Source of the DNA: Klebsormidium nitens
Taxonomy: Eukaryota; Streptophyta; Klebsormidiophyceae; Klebsormidiales; Klebsormidiaceae
Assembly: GCA_000708835.1 (NCBI GenBank)
Contig: DF236992.1
Span: 232,916 to 296,915 of the forward strand
Direction of reading: 5' to 3'
Length of the DNA: 64,000 nucleotides
Part shown: positions 45,601 to 57,879 of the stretch, in pieces
Layout: the number at the start of each line of letters is the position of its first letter
Position numbering within the stretch: position 1 is the first letter of the stretch
Position numbers and translations under genes: made by a program
The notes under the pieces: model-generated
Seen by the model: only the letters and a program-made list of their open reading frames with translations
Database searches by the model: none
Told to the model about the DNA's origin: nothing

Positions 45601-48600
45601 TATCTCCGCCACTCACTGAAGGTGTTACATTTAGATCTGGTTTCATCTGTCAAAGAATAAATGTTCATAAGATCTCTCACAACTAGCGACTCGTCAGCGT
45701 ATACATTTGTCACTGTCAACACGGAAGGCTTGAAAATAGGAGACACAAGTCTGATGCCACTCCTCGTCTGATGCAAGGAACCGTAAGATTGACAACCGTC
45801 TTTATAGTTATGAAACCCATTTCGCATCTATCAAGGAAGCAATAGAAACTGGCATTGTCGTCGTTCCGAATCCCTTGCTTATAGCGAAGTGTATAGACCT
45901 CTGTTCCTCGTTTTGTTTTGCAGGGAAGAACTGCAGACGCATCAGGACGGTAAATGTTCCTTAAGAACCAAAGTCGTTCTCACAAATCTGGCAAGACCAG
46001 ACTCATGTCCGGTGACCCAATTCCTCTGCAACATCGGTCACGTCCTGAACCTACCCGCCATCCAGAAAGCGGGAAGCTACCTCGTCACTGCCTCACTCAT
46101 GGAGTACGGACTCTCGCCTCAACAGCCCCTCGAGGAGACTTTCCAGGTAAGAAGATGCTCATGGTAGCCTCCGCGAGGTGTCGCTTACTGTGGATTGAAG
46201 GCTACAACACAATCTGCATGTAAGTAATGATCACTGCAGAACGACTTCAGTGTTGGAGCGGCTCCAATCCGGCCTTGTTGGAGGGTTGTTTTCTTGTCAT
46301 GACGCGGCTGCTTCATAGCCGCCGTGGATTTGAAGGTCATCTGTCATACACTGTAGAATTGCTTTGCAGCAAGAGAAAGATCACTTGCCGATATCAACTG
46401 AACGATTGACGATGATGATTCGTGCTCCTATACGCATTCCATACATCTTCTTGTATTCAATGCTCCGAGAGCGACTCGCTTTTTTGTACCTTTTGTAACA
46501 TTACTTTGCTCTGGAACAGGTCAAGGCAGGACTTCCGGTCGCATTCTCTGCACGACCGCCGCAGATAGTCCTTGTCGGCCATACGTTCTGCCTCCGCCTG
46601 GTTCTTCAAGACGCGTCCAAAAACGACTTCTCTGACGAAGATGGCCTTCGCGACCTGCTGCCCACATTTCGACCAGAGCTTCAAGCTGTGCAGGAGGGCT
46701 TCGCTTTCCACGTGGACCAGATGAGCGTGCTGATCGAGGATGGCTCCGTCTGCTTGCGAGGCGTCGTGGTGACGGTTTCTCTCACGAGCGTTCCGAGCCT
46801 TCTTGAGCTGGTCGTAGCTCTCCCAGGTTACAAGCAGCTTGATACCAGCCCGGCACGGTTGTCAGTTCAAGCTGGGCCAGACCAGACGCTAAGTTTCCTA
46901 GAGCTTCCTGAAGCCATGGAGAATGGCAGCCTTTTCAGCCTCACCGTGGAGCCAAGAGACGCGTACGGCAACCAGACCACCTTCATCAGGGGTGGCTCTG
47001 CACAATTGGTCGCACAATTTTCGCCGGGCCTTGTCACCGGTACGATAAGCCATGAAGTCAGCAGCAAAACCGGAAGAGTGGAATACTATGGACTGGTCGC
47101 CCTTGTCAAAGATCGTAGCGCTTGGGAGAATAGTCTCAGCGGAATCGTTGTAGACGTCACAGTGGGTTTGTGTGATTTCAACAAGTCGGGCACCGCCCTG
47201 GAAGCGCGAGCGCGCTCCCGCATTCTGCCAAGGCGCGCGCCGGCTGCGCTTGGTTTCCTCCCCGAGGGTCAACTCTACGGATCAACTGACGGGGGCCCTA
47301 TCGAGCTGGAGCTGCCTGCGGGAAGGAGTATCGAGAACTGGCAACTCCTGGCTTGGGACGAGGCGGGCCGTCAAGTCGAGGAGCTTGCGAGCGAGCCACA
47401 AGTGAGGATCTTAAGAGCTGGCGGCTAAACCGGATGCCTTCGATCTACGGCTCAACTGTGCAAGGCGTACTGAAACGATGTAGCGTCCAAGATCCTGGTC
47501 GTAAGTTAGTAAGTTCCACCTGGTCTGCTTCCTGTTCTTTTGTGTCGCTTTCGGCTGCTCAATAAGCTACTAGTGTGGATGAACCGAGCGTAAAGCCGCT
47601 TGGAAACGTCTTCTTACTTCCGTGTCACTTTGTTTGATTTCTGACTTCAAACCCTGAGAGTTATGCTCGCATGTGGCCGTTGTGATCCGAGTTGTTGTTG
47701 TAAAGATTCCTCCCCGACTGCCGTCGCGGGGAAGAAAAGTTCATTTGCGACAAAGTAAGACCTTTGAAGAGGAAATGCCAAGTATATTAAGAAAATTGCC
47801 ACATGAGGAAACAGCAACTGTATCAAATGATTTCAAGATTCCGCAGTCCAACTACTGAGGTCTAGGGTCGTTTCTATGCAGCCCTTCAACTGCTCTTGGA
47901 ACCAGACCTGCGATCTGCGAACCGGAAAGCTGCCGCCGTACCGCATGCCCACGTCTGCCAGCAAACCGCCGGAGCAGCTTCTACTGACGTGCAACAACTC
48001 AAGCCTCTGCTGTCGCACCGCCCTGAAAGCCCAGCCCCTTGAACCCTCAGCCTGGGTTTGCGAGGAGAACGGAACGGATGGTGCCGCGGGCCAGCTGATC
48101 GTGCCGTGCGGGCAGTCCCTTGGGCATCGCCTGCGCATCTTTCTTGGCGACGTCTACGGGAATGCGTGTCAGCCGCCTGTGGAGGTTGCAATGCCACGAA
48201 TCTCTCTGCGTGACGAGCGGGTCTCAGGGGATGTGACTAGGCAGGGCTGGACTCCCCAGCGTGACGGAGCTGTCTGGTATCTGCCCGCTGCGAGACTACT
48301 GGGAAAACATGGTTCTGTTCTTCAGTTGAGGGTCGACGATGAGAAGGATTCCTACAAGAGCGCGCTTCTAGAGATTCGTCTCGTCAGGGTAAGGCTTTGA
48401 CATTTCGGTACCAAATGCTTGGCAGAAAGAAGAAACGTGCAGAATTTTACCACTCTAATGCCGAATGCGGCTTTCCCAATATGGAAGAAACTTGTGGCAT
48501 CAGCTGTACAGGTACGTACCGTTTGAGAAAAGTAGCAGCCAGGATCTGACAGATCTCCAAAGCCCTTCACTTCCTTTCAACTCAAGGTCATTTTGAGGAG

Positions 48601-51600
48601 GGCAATCTTGAGTTATCTCTGTAGATTGCTGATCGGGTTCTCGACGTGATGACGTTTCTCAGGTCAGACGAATGCAAGGGATGTTCAGACTTGACGCTTG
48701 CTTTCGTGCTTCAGGGTCTTCCGCATCATGTCGGCATCAGCCTTGATCCTAGCCCCGGCCCCACTCAGATGGAAGTTCACTTTCCGGTGAAAGATCGGTA
48801 CCGCTTTTCAGTCATTCGAGCAAGCATCAACGATGAGGCCGACAACAAGCTGCAAGTCAAGGGGAGGGTCCTAATTTCTACCGATGACGCCGACACGGAC
48901 GTGAGCGTCCCGGCTGCAAGAAACAGCCCCGACCGGCCGTGCTCACTTGTTGGCTTCAATGCGGACGCCGTCTTTGAAGACGTTCTCTTCGAGTGCACAG
49001 GGATGAGAGGCAGCGAACTCGAGAGAAGGGTGCTCAAGTTTGACTCAGACGGGGTGGAAAGCGGAAGACTCGTTCTTTCAGTGTCGCCTACGGACACCGT
49101 CGCAAGTCTTCATGCCTGGTTGGACTTCGATTCTGTGGAGAACTCGCCCCAGCAAGAGAGCGACCTCGATGCAAAGTCTGTTGCCAGTGGGAGCCGTCTT
49201 TCTTGCATTCGACTGCGGCTTCTGAATTCAGCAGGCAAAGACACGGATCTGAGCGGAGTGCTGCCGGAGCGGAGCCTTGAGTTCACGCTGCTATCCCCTT
49301 CCCGCCAAGTTCTGTTGCCCAACCCGTCTAACGAACTCAAGTCCAGAGTTCTTCAGAGTGGAGAGTTCGTCTTTGAGCCTTCCAAACCGGATAAGTTGAC
49401 GCTTACAGAAGCCGGATCGCACAGTCTGACGGCCGTGTACACCGAGCGCCGCTCCGATCTGCTTCCAAACCTTCAGGAGTGCGATCGCACGGTGGTGAAG
49501 AAGCTGTTTCTTGAAGTGATTCCGGGCAACCCGCACCAGCTTCAGATTGCTGAGAAGCCCGAGGGGCCCCTCCTTGTTCATGTCGGAAAGGAAGACGAGG
49601 GCGAACTTGTCGAGTGCCTGCCGTGCCTCTCTGTCCGGGTCGAGGACTGCTTTGGAAACCTCGTGCCTGCGGGTCTCTGGAACGAGCAGATTTCAGCTGA
49701 GGTCATCTCAAAAGATCCCTCGGTTGGAGCACCAATGCTGGACGACTCAGGCTGCACGGTGAGCTGCGGGGCCGACGGGTGCGCGCATTTCAGGACTCTG
49801 TCTTTCTCCTTAGAAGGATGCACCAGAGACGGGACCGCGGCTTGCAAGCTGCGCTTCAAGTCTGGTCAGCTCGTGCCGGCGGAGACTGTGCTCCTGGTGA
49901 CAAACGATTCCGCTCTGAGACGAAAGATCGCCGAGTGCACGGAAAAGCGAGCGAAGACGTCTAGAATGGCCTCCGAACTGGAAGAAAGTCTGCTTCAGGC
50001 GGAGGCGGACCTCCGAAACTGTCTGAACAAGAAACGGGATAGTGAAAGAGCAGCCGAAGATATCAAGTCGAGGCTACCTGCAGCTGATACAGAAGCCCTC
50101 GCGCGAGGCCAACGGGCTGACGAGCTGATTCGTAATCATCAGAGAGCTCGCGATGCGCTGCCACAGGAGCGCAAGGCGCGCGCTGGATGCACCGTCGAGA
50201 GCAAAGTGTCGGGGCTGCTAGGTTTTTATGGCCTGTTGTGTGATTTGGCGGAGATCGAGGACGATAGCAGGGCACGTGTCATTTCCTGGTACTTTGGACA
50301 GAGTAGGCTCGAGATGGTGGTCTGCCGCTCGGACGCCATCATGGCCCTAGCTGACGTGGATGACGGGTTTCGCGTTCTCGATAGTTCGATGGTGAAGTCG
50401 TTTGTGCCAGCGGGGGCAGGCAAGCTGCAGCTCACGGTCCCACACGGAAACCAGAGCCTTCCTGAGGTAAGGAGTCCAGTCCACAACTTGATGTCATCTC
50501 CCTAGGTCGCTGAGAATGCTGTCTTAGTAAGGATAAAGTTCTTATATTCTAAGCTGCATCAACATACGACGATCGGTCTGCTGAAAGCATCCCATTGACC
50601 GGCAGGACAGCTTTCTGCTTAAACATAAGAGGCAAAGTTGCTTTGTATTCAAGCTGGATAAAGTCAGAATTTTAGATTCAAGACAGTCTATGCGAAGTCC
50701 TATTGGCATCAATCTGCTTCTTTTTCGATCTTCGTCCACTTCCTGTTGATTCGGAACTCTCGACCTCATGCAAGAAGCTGAACTCCAGGAATATATTGCT
50801 CGACTTGGTCAGGGGTTTTAAAAACTTCTTTCTCCAGATGAAGATCGTTGTTCCTGCTCGTTCTCCCTCAATCGGCCAGTAAGACGTGACTGCATCTGGA
50901 AAGCCCCTCCAGATCGTCGTTCAACTCCATTTCAACGCTACATCATGCGACGTGAGATAATCATTAGGGGCGATCGATTGCAGGTTTTGCAAGGCGTTCA
51001 ACCGGAATTGGCAGTCAACGTCCTTCGCCTGCGGGAGGAGCACGAAGCCTTTCGTGCATCCGTCTTTTGGGCGCTTCTTGGTAACACCTTGCTGCTGCCC
51101 AAGAAAGTCGACGCCATCGCTTACAGGAGGTTCCTAGTTCGGGTACGTTGTTACTACAGAAACTTTCTGCCTCGAATATCTAGTGTCACGAGGTCAAACC
51201 TCTGAAAACTCCTGTTGCGCTCTTAGCTGCGTGTCCAGTTGAAGGTAAGTACACTACAGTTTAGATCAAAGCGAACAGATGCTGCTGATTCAGCTGCTGC
51301 TGATTTGCTACCTGATGGCTCCTGGCACACCGAATAAACATGTCTCCGTTAAAGTTCCATTGCTTGCGCAAGGTCGCGCTCGGACTCTTTGGGATGTTGT
51401 GAGCAGATTAGCTTACTCGGTTCAGATCGGTCTATTACGCTTCATTCTCCCCGTTAATCGGACTCGATCTGGATGTTTCAATCTTTGGGGGATAAGTGAG
51501 GAACGCGAGTTGAATTTGAAAAGAGCAGTACTAAACTCTCTAACTTGACAACTTTTTGGAGCGGATACTCCGCAACATGGTTTAACCAAAATTACTTGTC

Positions 51601-53106
51601 TGACAGTCGATATCTGATCAGGGGTACTCTCGCCGATGAGCGAGCGCTGAGCAGCGTTTTTTGACTAAAACTCGGTCTCGCATTTCAACTATCTACTGTT
51701 GGCTTGCAGGACATGATGAAAGAGTGTCCGACCATCCTGACGTACGAAGACGGGTGCCACGTGGCCGCCTCGGGAGAGACGGGCGGCAGGTGCTTCCGCG
51801 CCCCCGCGACCATCCAGAATCTGCCCGCCTTCTTCGGCTCCGGCCCGCGCCCCGCTGCCGCGCGCGAGCATCAGATCATCGATACTCTGCGGGCGCTTAG
51901 ACGTGTGGAAAAGGAACTGGAGAAGCTGTGAGTTACGACCAGCAATGAGTTATCCTTTGAGACGGGATGCAGATGCAAGTGGAATTGTTCTTGACGCGAA
52001 GCATGCCTGCATCAGCAAAGTTTGTTGATGCCGCCCGAGTTAAACCTGCAACCCTCAGGGAGACGTAAAGGATTGAGGACGTCTGACCCCCCCAGAAGAC
52101 TCAATCGAGGAGTATAGTAACGTCATTCTAGAAAATCATGGAAGCGAGATTTTCTTGAGCAGAGGTCCATAATCATAACTTGGCCCACATATTAGGAGGT
52201 AACAACCGGTGAATATATGGCCGGACCAGTTGGGCACCACCTGCTTCTTGCTGGGAAACACTCTTCGAGGGAAAGCGTATAATAGCAGATAGAGGAATTT
52301 CCTTGCCCCCCATACCCTTGGAACGGGAAGCATTTGACCGGTGACAGATCGTCTTCTCCTTTCTTTAGGTACCACATGGAGCTGCAGGCAGCCGCAGAGC
52401 GAGATGCCGGAACGCGATTATTGGGGCCCCGTCTTGAAAAGGAAAAGGAGGAGGTGAGAAGCGACTGAACTTCTTTACATCAAACCGGATCGGCGAAACA
52501 CCCTTGGATCACGCCCTGTGACGCTAACGCGTCGGCGTCCCATTATAACCACTTAACCGTTAGTCCTGCTAAAATTGAGTTTGCCGAGACGGTAAGCTTT
52601 AGAAAGCGGGTTTCCAATCTGTTTGTCTACTCAAGTATGGCGCGAGTGTTCGAGTGCTCGAATGTGGGTCGATCCCCGGAACGTGGCGGTGATTTGCTGG
52701 TTCACCGGGTGATGGCCCTCGTTGGTTGTGTGGGCCCAAACTGCTTGCGGCAAAAGTCGGCTCTAAAGAGAAGGCAGTTTCTGACCCGGACATAATGTTA
52801 GCTCATTCTCTTTCAGCCGCGCTTGCACCGCGTACACTCAGGCCTGAATCTGCGCTTCGATTGCAGATTCAGCGCCTTGACGATAAGCTTAAGAGACTCG
52901 AAGGGCAGCTTTTCAAGACCGGCCCGATCACGGCGCCCCTGCCACAGCAGATCAAGGAGGAACCCGCGGACGACTCGGAGGCCTTTGATAGGGAGGAAGC
53001 GACCCCGAGCCGGGGCGAAAGACGTGCAAGGGAGGATGGTGCCGCGGAAGGCGACGCCCCAGTCACGAAGAAGAGAAGGTCGGAGAGGCCGGGGACAAAG
53101 AAGTGA
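39616..53106 (+). CDS. GMI1/SMCHD1-like protein: GHKL ATPase plus SMC flexible hinge
   Basis: This is a non-canonical SMC-like chromatin and DNA-repair protein; plant GMI1 acts in recombination repair and animal SMCHD1 in gene silencing. Twenty exons give 2098 residues: 39616-39870, 39962-40061, 40830-40966, 41291-41560, 41931-41976, 42163-42329, 42515-42706, 43101-43343, 43688-43851, 44227-44361, 44649-44931, 45342-45580, 45924-46146, 46520-47401, 47882-48388, 48715-50466, 50984-51142, 51710-51927, 52369-52453 and 52867-53106. The GHKL ATPase sits near 119-254: AAGELIDNAADAS (Glu132, Asn136), FDKGKGF (Asp171), FHGVGAKTALFFAG. A long beta-rich middle with Ig-like, non-conserved segments follows. 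A short coiled coil (about 1683-1735) leads to the SMC hinge (about 1780-1950) with GLLGFYGLLCDLAEIEDD and VNVLRLREEHEAFRASVF. The C-terminus has a second coiled coil and a basic nuclear signal (KKRRSERPGTKK). The exon 6 acceptor is uncertain, and the stretch 40062-40829 is read as one intron. Confidence 0.9.
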
Positions 53107-55026
53107 GATTGGCGAACGGAGAGCGTCAGGAGAATGTTGTTCCGGCGGCGATTGAGTGGGATTCTGATAGCGGCGGTCGAAGATTGGCGCGAGGGCAGGA
53201 GGTTTGACCAAGAAAGTAGCGAGGCGCGGTGGTCAGTAGCGAGGGGTTTTCTTGAAGAGTCTTTGTATGTAGCGAGGGCGTTACGTGTAGCGGGACTGAT
53301 TGTCTTCGGTAGTCGGGTTTTCGGACGGCAAGCTTGCTGCAAGAGGACGCCATCATAATAGGGGCGTTCACAACATTCAATTGTAGATTGTAGATACGAA
53401 GCGCGAATAGACGGATGGTGAGATTCTGATGTTTCCAGAGCGTGTCAAACATCTCGTACTAGGCTGACGCTTGTACGTGTATAGGCCACTGGCAAATGCT
53501 TCCGGGCAAAGCTGCTAGCTAGGAAAAGGAGTGTGTGGACTCCGCACTCTTGAGCTTTTCAAGAACCCAATGGGACTACAATCAGCTCTACATGAGCTCG
53601 GAAGCCTGATTGTTTCCTTTTGCTGAATTGACCTTTACTGTATGGCAACCCTTTAACCGCTTCAGCAAGTCATCCCATCGGGCAATAATAGTCGCGTCGG
53701 AGACACCCCTGCGCTGGTGGCTCGGTTTTGCATGAATTGAAGACTTGTTGCCAGACGCACAACGCATTTGATTTTTGCGGCAGCTCCTTCGGTCCGCTTC
53801 AATCGCTCCCTTGTTCCGCTTCGATGCAGTATGAAATGCCGATTTGCGAGTGACGTGCGTCACAGCTGCTGTTATTCCTACGAAGCTTGAGATGTCGATG
53901 TTGCGAGGCCTTTGATACCGATCTTACTACCAAAAAGCACGGCTTGCGCACGCTAGCCCCTGCAAGATGCCTTCACTTTGCGATCATTGAAAATGAACCA
54001 TCAATGCAGGCCGATCCTGACACCCTAGTACCCAGAGGAGCTACTGTGAGTCGCGCATGCAAGTGAGTTCGGCAAACGTTTTTAGCTGAATCACAACACC
54101 GTCAGCATGCGCTGGCAGTGCGCGCCCCATCCGAGCTCGGATTCCTGAGTGATATCGCAGCGCGAATTCTGGAATCTCGATTGGACCGTGACTAAGCTAA
54201 GATCCATTTGGCCCTTGTCCATGACCTGCCCACGCTGCTTGAAATAAATATTGACTGGATGGTCAGCTAGATTCACGGCACCGTCATGCAAAACGTCATA
54301 TTGCCGGGACGGTCGATCATGTTTCCTTGTTACCAAACGCCTGCATGTCTTATGACTTTTCAAGTTTACCGTCATGATGTCATGTCAGATCTCACATCTT
54401 CTCTTTTGCACGTATGCCAGATGCCGGGTATGCATATATATCCATTAGTGTGTTGAGACCCAGAGAGACATGATTAATCTTCTTTGGCAAGCAGACCATA
54501 TACGAGAGGGTCACCTTGCGGCCTATGATGGACGCACAATCTGTTGAAATGCACTGCGAGCCGGCAGATGCCTAGAAGCAAACGACATGCACACGTGGCA
54601 TGGAGTACTTTCACTGCACATTGGTATGTCATTGTGCCAGATTATTTCAGCCCGAGCAAGGAATGTGACGGGCGGATGTCAGAACCATATTGCGAGCGTA
54701 CTACGGCAAGCAATTCTATTGAAGAGTCGAGTCGCCCTAAATCGATGCAAGACTCCCACTTCGAACAACTGCTCTGAAGTTAGGGATGGTGGCAACCCTG
54801 CGCCGCTTCGCAGGGATGCTAATGGTGAATATTCAACCAGTACTGACGTATCTGTTCTAAGCCTATGAACCATCAACAACCGTTATGTCCCCTCAAAAAT
54901 TGCGTGTAAAGAAACTCTTATTTCTGCTCGAAGGGGTATGTAAGCAGCTTCAACAATAGTAACTCGATTATTTGACCAGTCGCTTCTAACAAAAATGGAC
55001 TGACGCCGAAGAGGAGTCAGGATCTT
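53107..55026. other. Intergenic spacer between convergent GMI1-like and ClpS-like genes
   Basis: Two 3' ends meet here. A 91-codon open frame at 53588-53863 (-) has no features I recognise and no splice-linked neighbours. No RNA gene or repeat was seen. Confidence 0.5.
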
Positions 55027-57387
55027 TCAAACGGTGTCCGCATCGGGTTCAATCCTGGAACTAAGACCGTTCCGAATGAGGAGCTGACAATACGTTTCAG
55101 CATATTCCTGCAGTCCCGAGACAGACAATAAGATCAATACATATTCATTTCCAAGTGGCAAGAGGGCCTCTCAAAAGCAAGAAAGGAAAGCGAAAGTCTG
55201 GATGCCAAAAATTCTGGACGTAGTGAAGAGCTGACCTTTGAAAGTCGACCTACTTTAATCCCAACTGCGACAGACACAGAAGAGTGAAGGAGAAGCAGTG
55301 CAGAAGAGCCACAGACCTTTGCTAGACGAATAGGAATTGCAAGTTTCATGGGTAGCACAGACCTCTCACAGTAAGACTTCTTTTGAAAACAAGAACGGCT
55401 CGAAAGTAGCTTTTGCATTTTGGGCTGCATCCAAGTATACCTCGGGCTCTCCCTTTAAGGCCGCACCGAGAGGGGAGCTTTGACCTTGACAAGAACAAAC
55501 GCGTGAAAAGGGGCAGTTCCAAATCCAAGTTGACTACCTCCGCTGCAATGAGTCAGGCACGCTCTATCTTTGCTCGTAAATGCCATCAGAGGAAGTCGAC
55601 TATGTCCCTGCAACAGTACATCACAGGTCCAGCCCCCAGGGCCAGCCCAGCTAAGAACGACACAAAGAAGCGGTTCAAATATACCTAAAAGAAACAAGAA
55701 ACAAGGAGTGACTTTTCGGAATTTAGTATTATCTCAAAACGGGCTCACCTTCACACAGACGATCACTATTCCAAAGCCTTTTACTTTGGATTCTTCAAAT
55801 ATCCCGCGTGCCGCTTCGGACGAGACGTTTGGGACCACCCTGGGCAAGACGTTGGTGACTGCACACTCAAACGACGTCCTGAGAAAGCCTGCCAGACATG
55901 TACAATCGTGCAAAAGATACATGCGCTGGGTTGTCCAGACTTCAAGGACAACTGATTGTTGATGAGGCGCCCTTGATGCAGAGGCGCCCTTGAGGGAAAG
56001 AAAGATCACATATTCCAGACAAACATTTCGCCAAAATCGATTGCAGGACAAAGGACGGAGACGTATCCAGTCCAAAAACACTTACTCTGGGTCAGGACAC
56101 AGGGTCACTGTTATGAAACAGGGCCAGTAATACATTTTTCATCTCAGATGAAAGTCTGCACTTACTTGCGGCATACTCCTCGCCAACAGCAAGCCAGACA
56201 ACAAAGAAGCACCTAATACCTGCTCACACTACTTGTCGTGAAAGTTCCAAAGAAGCGCAGAAAACGTTTGTCCAAACATGTCCTGAAAATCACCGAGCCT
56301 TGCAATCATGAAGTTGCCTTCAGAAGAAGGGCCGGAAGGTCTGGCACCCACCTCTTTTCTCAGTGTGCTTGGGGCTGTCAACCAGCAGGACACGGAACTG
56401 ATCCCCGCCGCCTGTCCGCTTGTTCTGCTTCTCCTTGCTTCCCTCCCCGCCTGGTAGAAACACAGTTGCTCATGCTTATGTGAGAAAGGCATCAAAGTGG
56501 ATGGCACCAAATGGGACTGTACAACCGCAGGAAACTTCTCATTCATGTATGGTACCCCCTCTCGAGCCCCAAGGACACCAGAGTCAAAAAGTGAATGCGA
56601 AATTGGTGGGGCTTTTGGTTGGTGGCACTCAGAAATCCAAGAAACACAATCCAGCTCAACCACATGGAGGCAATCTACCGCGTGCCACAAGTTAAAGAAA
56701 CTTGCGCGGGCTCTGTGCTTATGAATCTTTAATAGTCAATCAACAACCAGTTAAATGTTTGAAAGAACACTGGAAGAACATTCCGCCGTTTAAAGAGCAA
56801 ACATGGCCCACAGATAAACAAAAAAGGGCAGAGGGACCATGCTACTATGAAATCAGAAACTAACGAAGATCTTTTTAGATTCACAAGGTGGTGATTGCTA
56901 AATGCCGACCAGGTGAGGGGGAAGATCAAACTTCTCTTTCAGCATGCAGCAGCAACTGGCATATTAAGTATAGCAAGGTCCATGAAGTAGTACCTGATTC
57001 TGTTTGGTACAGCTTTTCCAACCACGAGGTATCAAGCGCAGGCGGCTTCTCTAAGACGCCAGCGCCTCCAGGCCTGTCAAGCACGCCTGCCCTGGCAGCT
57101 CGAACCTTCACAGCCCCAGAACTCCGACACTGATCTGGGTTTGCTTGCTTAACATTAAACCCAGATCTAGATCTGTCCTGATGTAACGAGGGGGAGTTGC
57201 TACCATCTCGACCCCAGCAACCAAGGTCCAACTTGCTGGACCTCTGCTGGCGGAGCGGAGGCGAGAAAAAGCTGCCGGATGTAGAAGCTGGTCCACTCGC
57301 ATATGCTCTCTCATTGGCACTGCTTCTCAAATGGGCGTGAAGGCATGCTGGTGACAGGGTGCTTGCTGCTGCAGCGGTGGCCGCCAT
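55027..57387 (-). CDS. Plastid ClpS-like protein (atypical Clp protease adaptor)
   Basis: ClpS proteins hand N-degron substrates to the Clp protease, which in plants is in the chloroplast stroma. Exons in gene order are 56994-57387, 56352-56450, 55749-55858 and 55027-55107; together they make 227 residues with matching phases. The first 110 or so residues (MAATAAAASTLSPACLHAHL, Ser/Ala/Arg-rich) fit a plastid transit peptide. The ClpS fold then runs FRVLLVDSPKHTEKR, TNVLPRVVPNVSSEAARG, IFEESKVKGFGIVIVCVK, and EYAETYCQLLIRNGL ending SSRIEPDADTV. This preserves the beta-strand, helix and IEP tail layout of ClpS. The substrate-pocket residues do not: the usual Asn-Asp pair after the first strand is DSP here, and the helix His (EAH) is replaced in EESK. 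N-degron binding is therefore doubtful. The small exons are easy for gene finders to miss. It is head to head with RPE. Confidence 0.85.
57132..57167. repeat. 11-bp perfect inverted repeat in ClpS-like exon 1
   Basis: GATCTGGGTTT (57132-57142) and AAACCCAGATC (57157-57167) are exact reverse complements with a 14-base loop. The hairpin lies in coding sequence for the transit peptide to mature protein transition. It may be chance. Confidence 0.8.
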
Positions 57388-57879
57388 TTTTCTCTAGTAA
57401 AGGTTGGCTCCGCCAGGTGGATGTGCTCTTGATTTGTGGCAGCCAAGTTGGAAGTGGCAGCTCATGCACCACCATCATGGATGATTGGGCCGCGCCTCGC
57501 CCGGAGTGAACGGTAACGATGAAGTCATTACCGCACAGATAAGCTCTTTTGTACCCAGATTGCTCCCGCAAACATGACCCAAAACGTTAACGGCATTCGC
57601 CTAGTTTCTTAGCGAAATGTCCACCGGCACTGGCAGAAGCTATGTACCCAGGCAGTCTGCTCTGTCCACTTATGACAGGATTCCAGATTCTCCTCGTGGA
57701 TTCTGAGCCTCAAGCTCTATGTTGTCTGTGCCACGTCATCCGTCCCCTAGAATTTCTTTTTCCTTCAAAGTTCCTTCTGCCTGTGCAAAAGCTCCGTTCT
57801 GCCAGCCGTTCAACAACTTGTACAAGGCGTTCTGCAAACCGGGAACGGCCTTTCCTTTTGCAAGCAACTTTTTTTCGCC
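57388..57879. promoter_or_regulatory. Putative bidirectional promoter, ClpS-like and RPE
   Basis: Only 492 bases separate the two divergent start codons, so both promoters and 5' UTRs must share this stretch unless they extend into introns. CCACGTCATC at 57731-57740 has an ACGT core typical of plant bZIP sites. No clear TATA box was seen. A pyrimidine-rich run (about 57750-57780) lies upstream of the RPE ATG. Function is inferred from arrangement only. Confidence 0.45.

Noticed and set aside
53588-53863. 91-codon open frame on the minus strand in the GMI1/ClpS spacer
   Set aside because: No recognisable motif, no neighbours with compatible splice sites, basic low-information composition. Kept as unannotated.
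55590-55686. Hydrophobic frame VYLNRFFVSFLAGLALGAGP after a good acceptor, minus strand
   Set aside because: It looked like a membrane-segment exon of the ClpS-like gene, but the ClpS fold continues perfectly in phase from 55749 to the exon at 55027-55107, so this piece is best read as intron.
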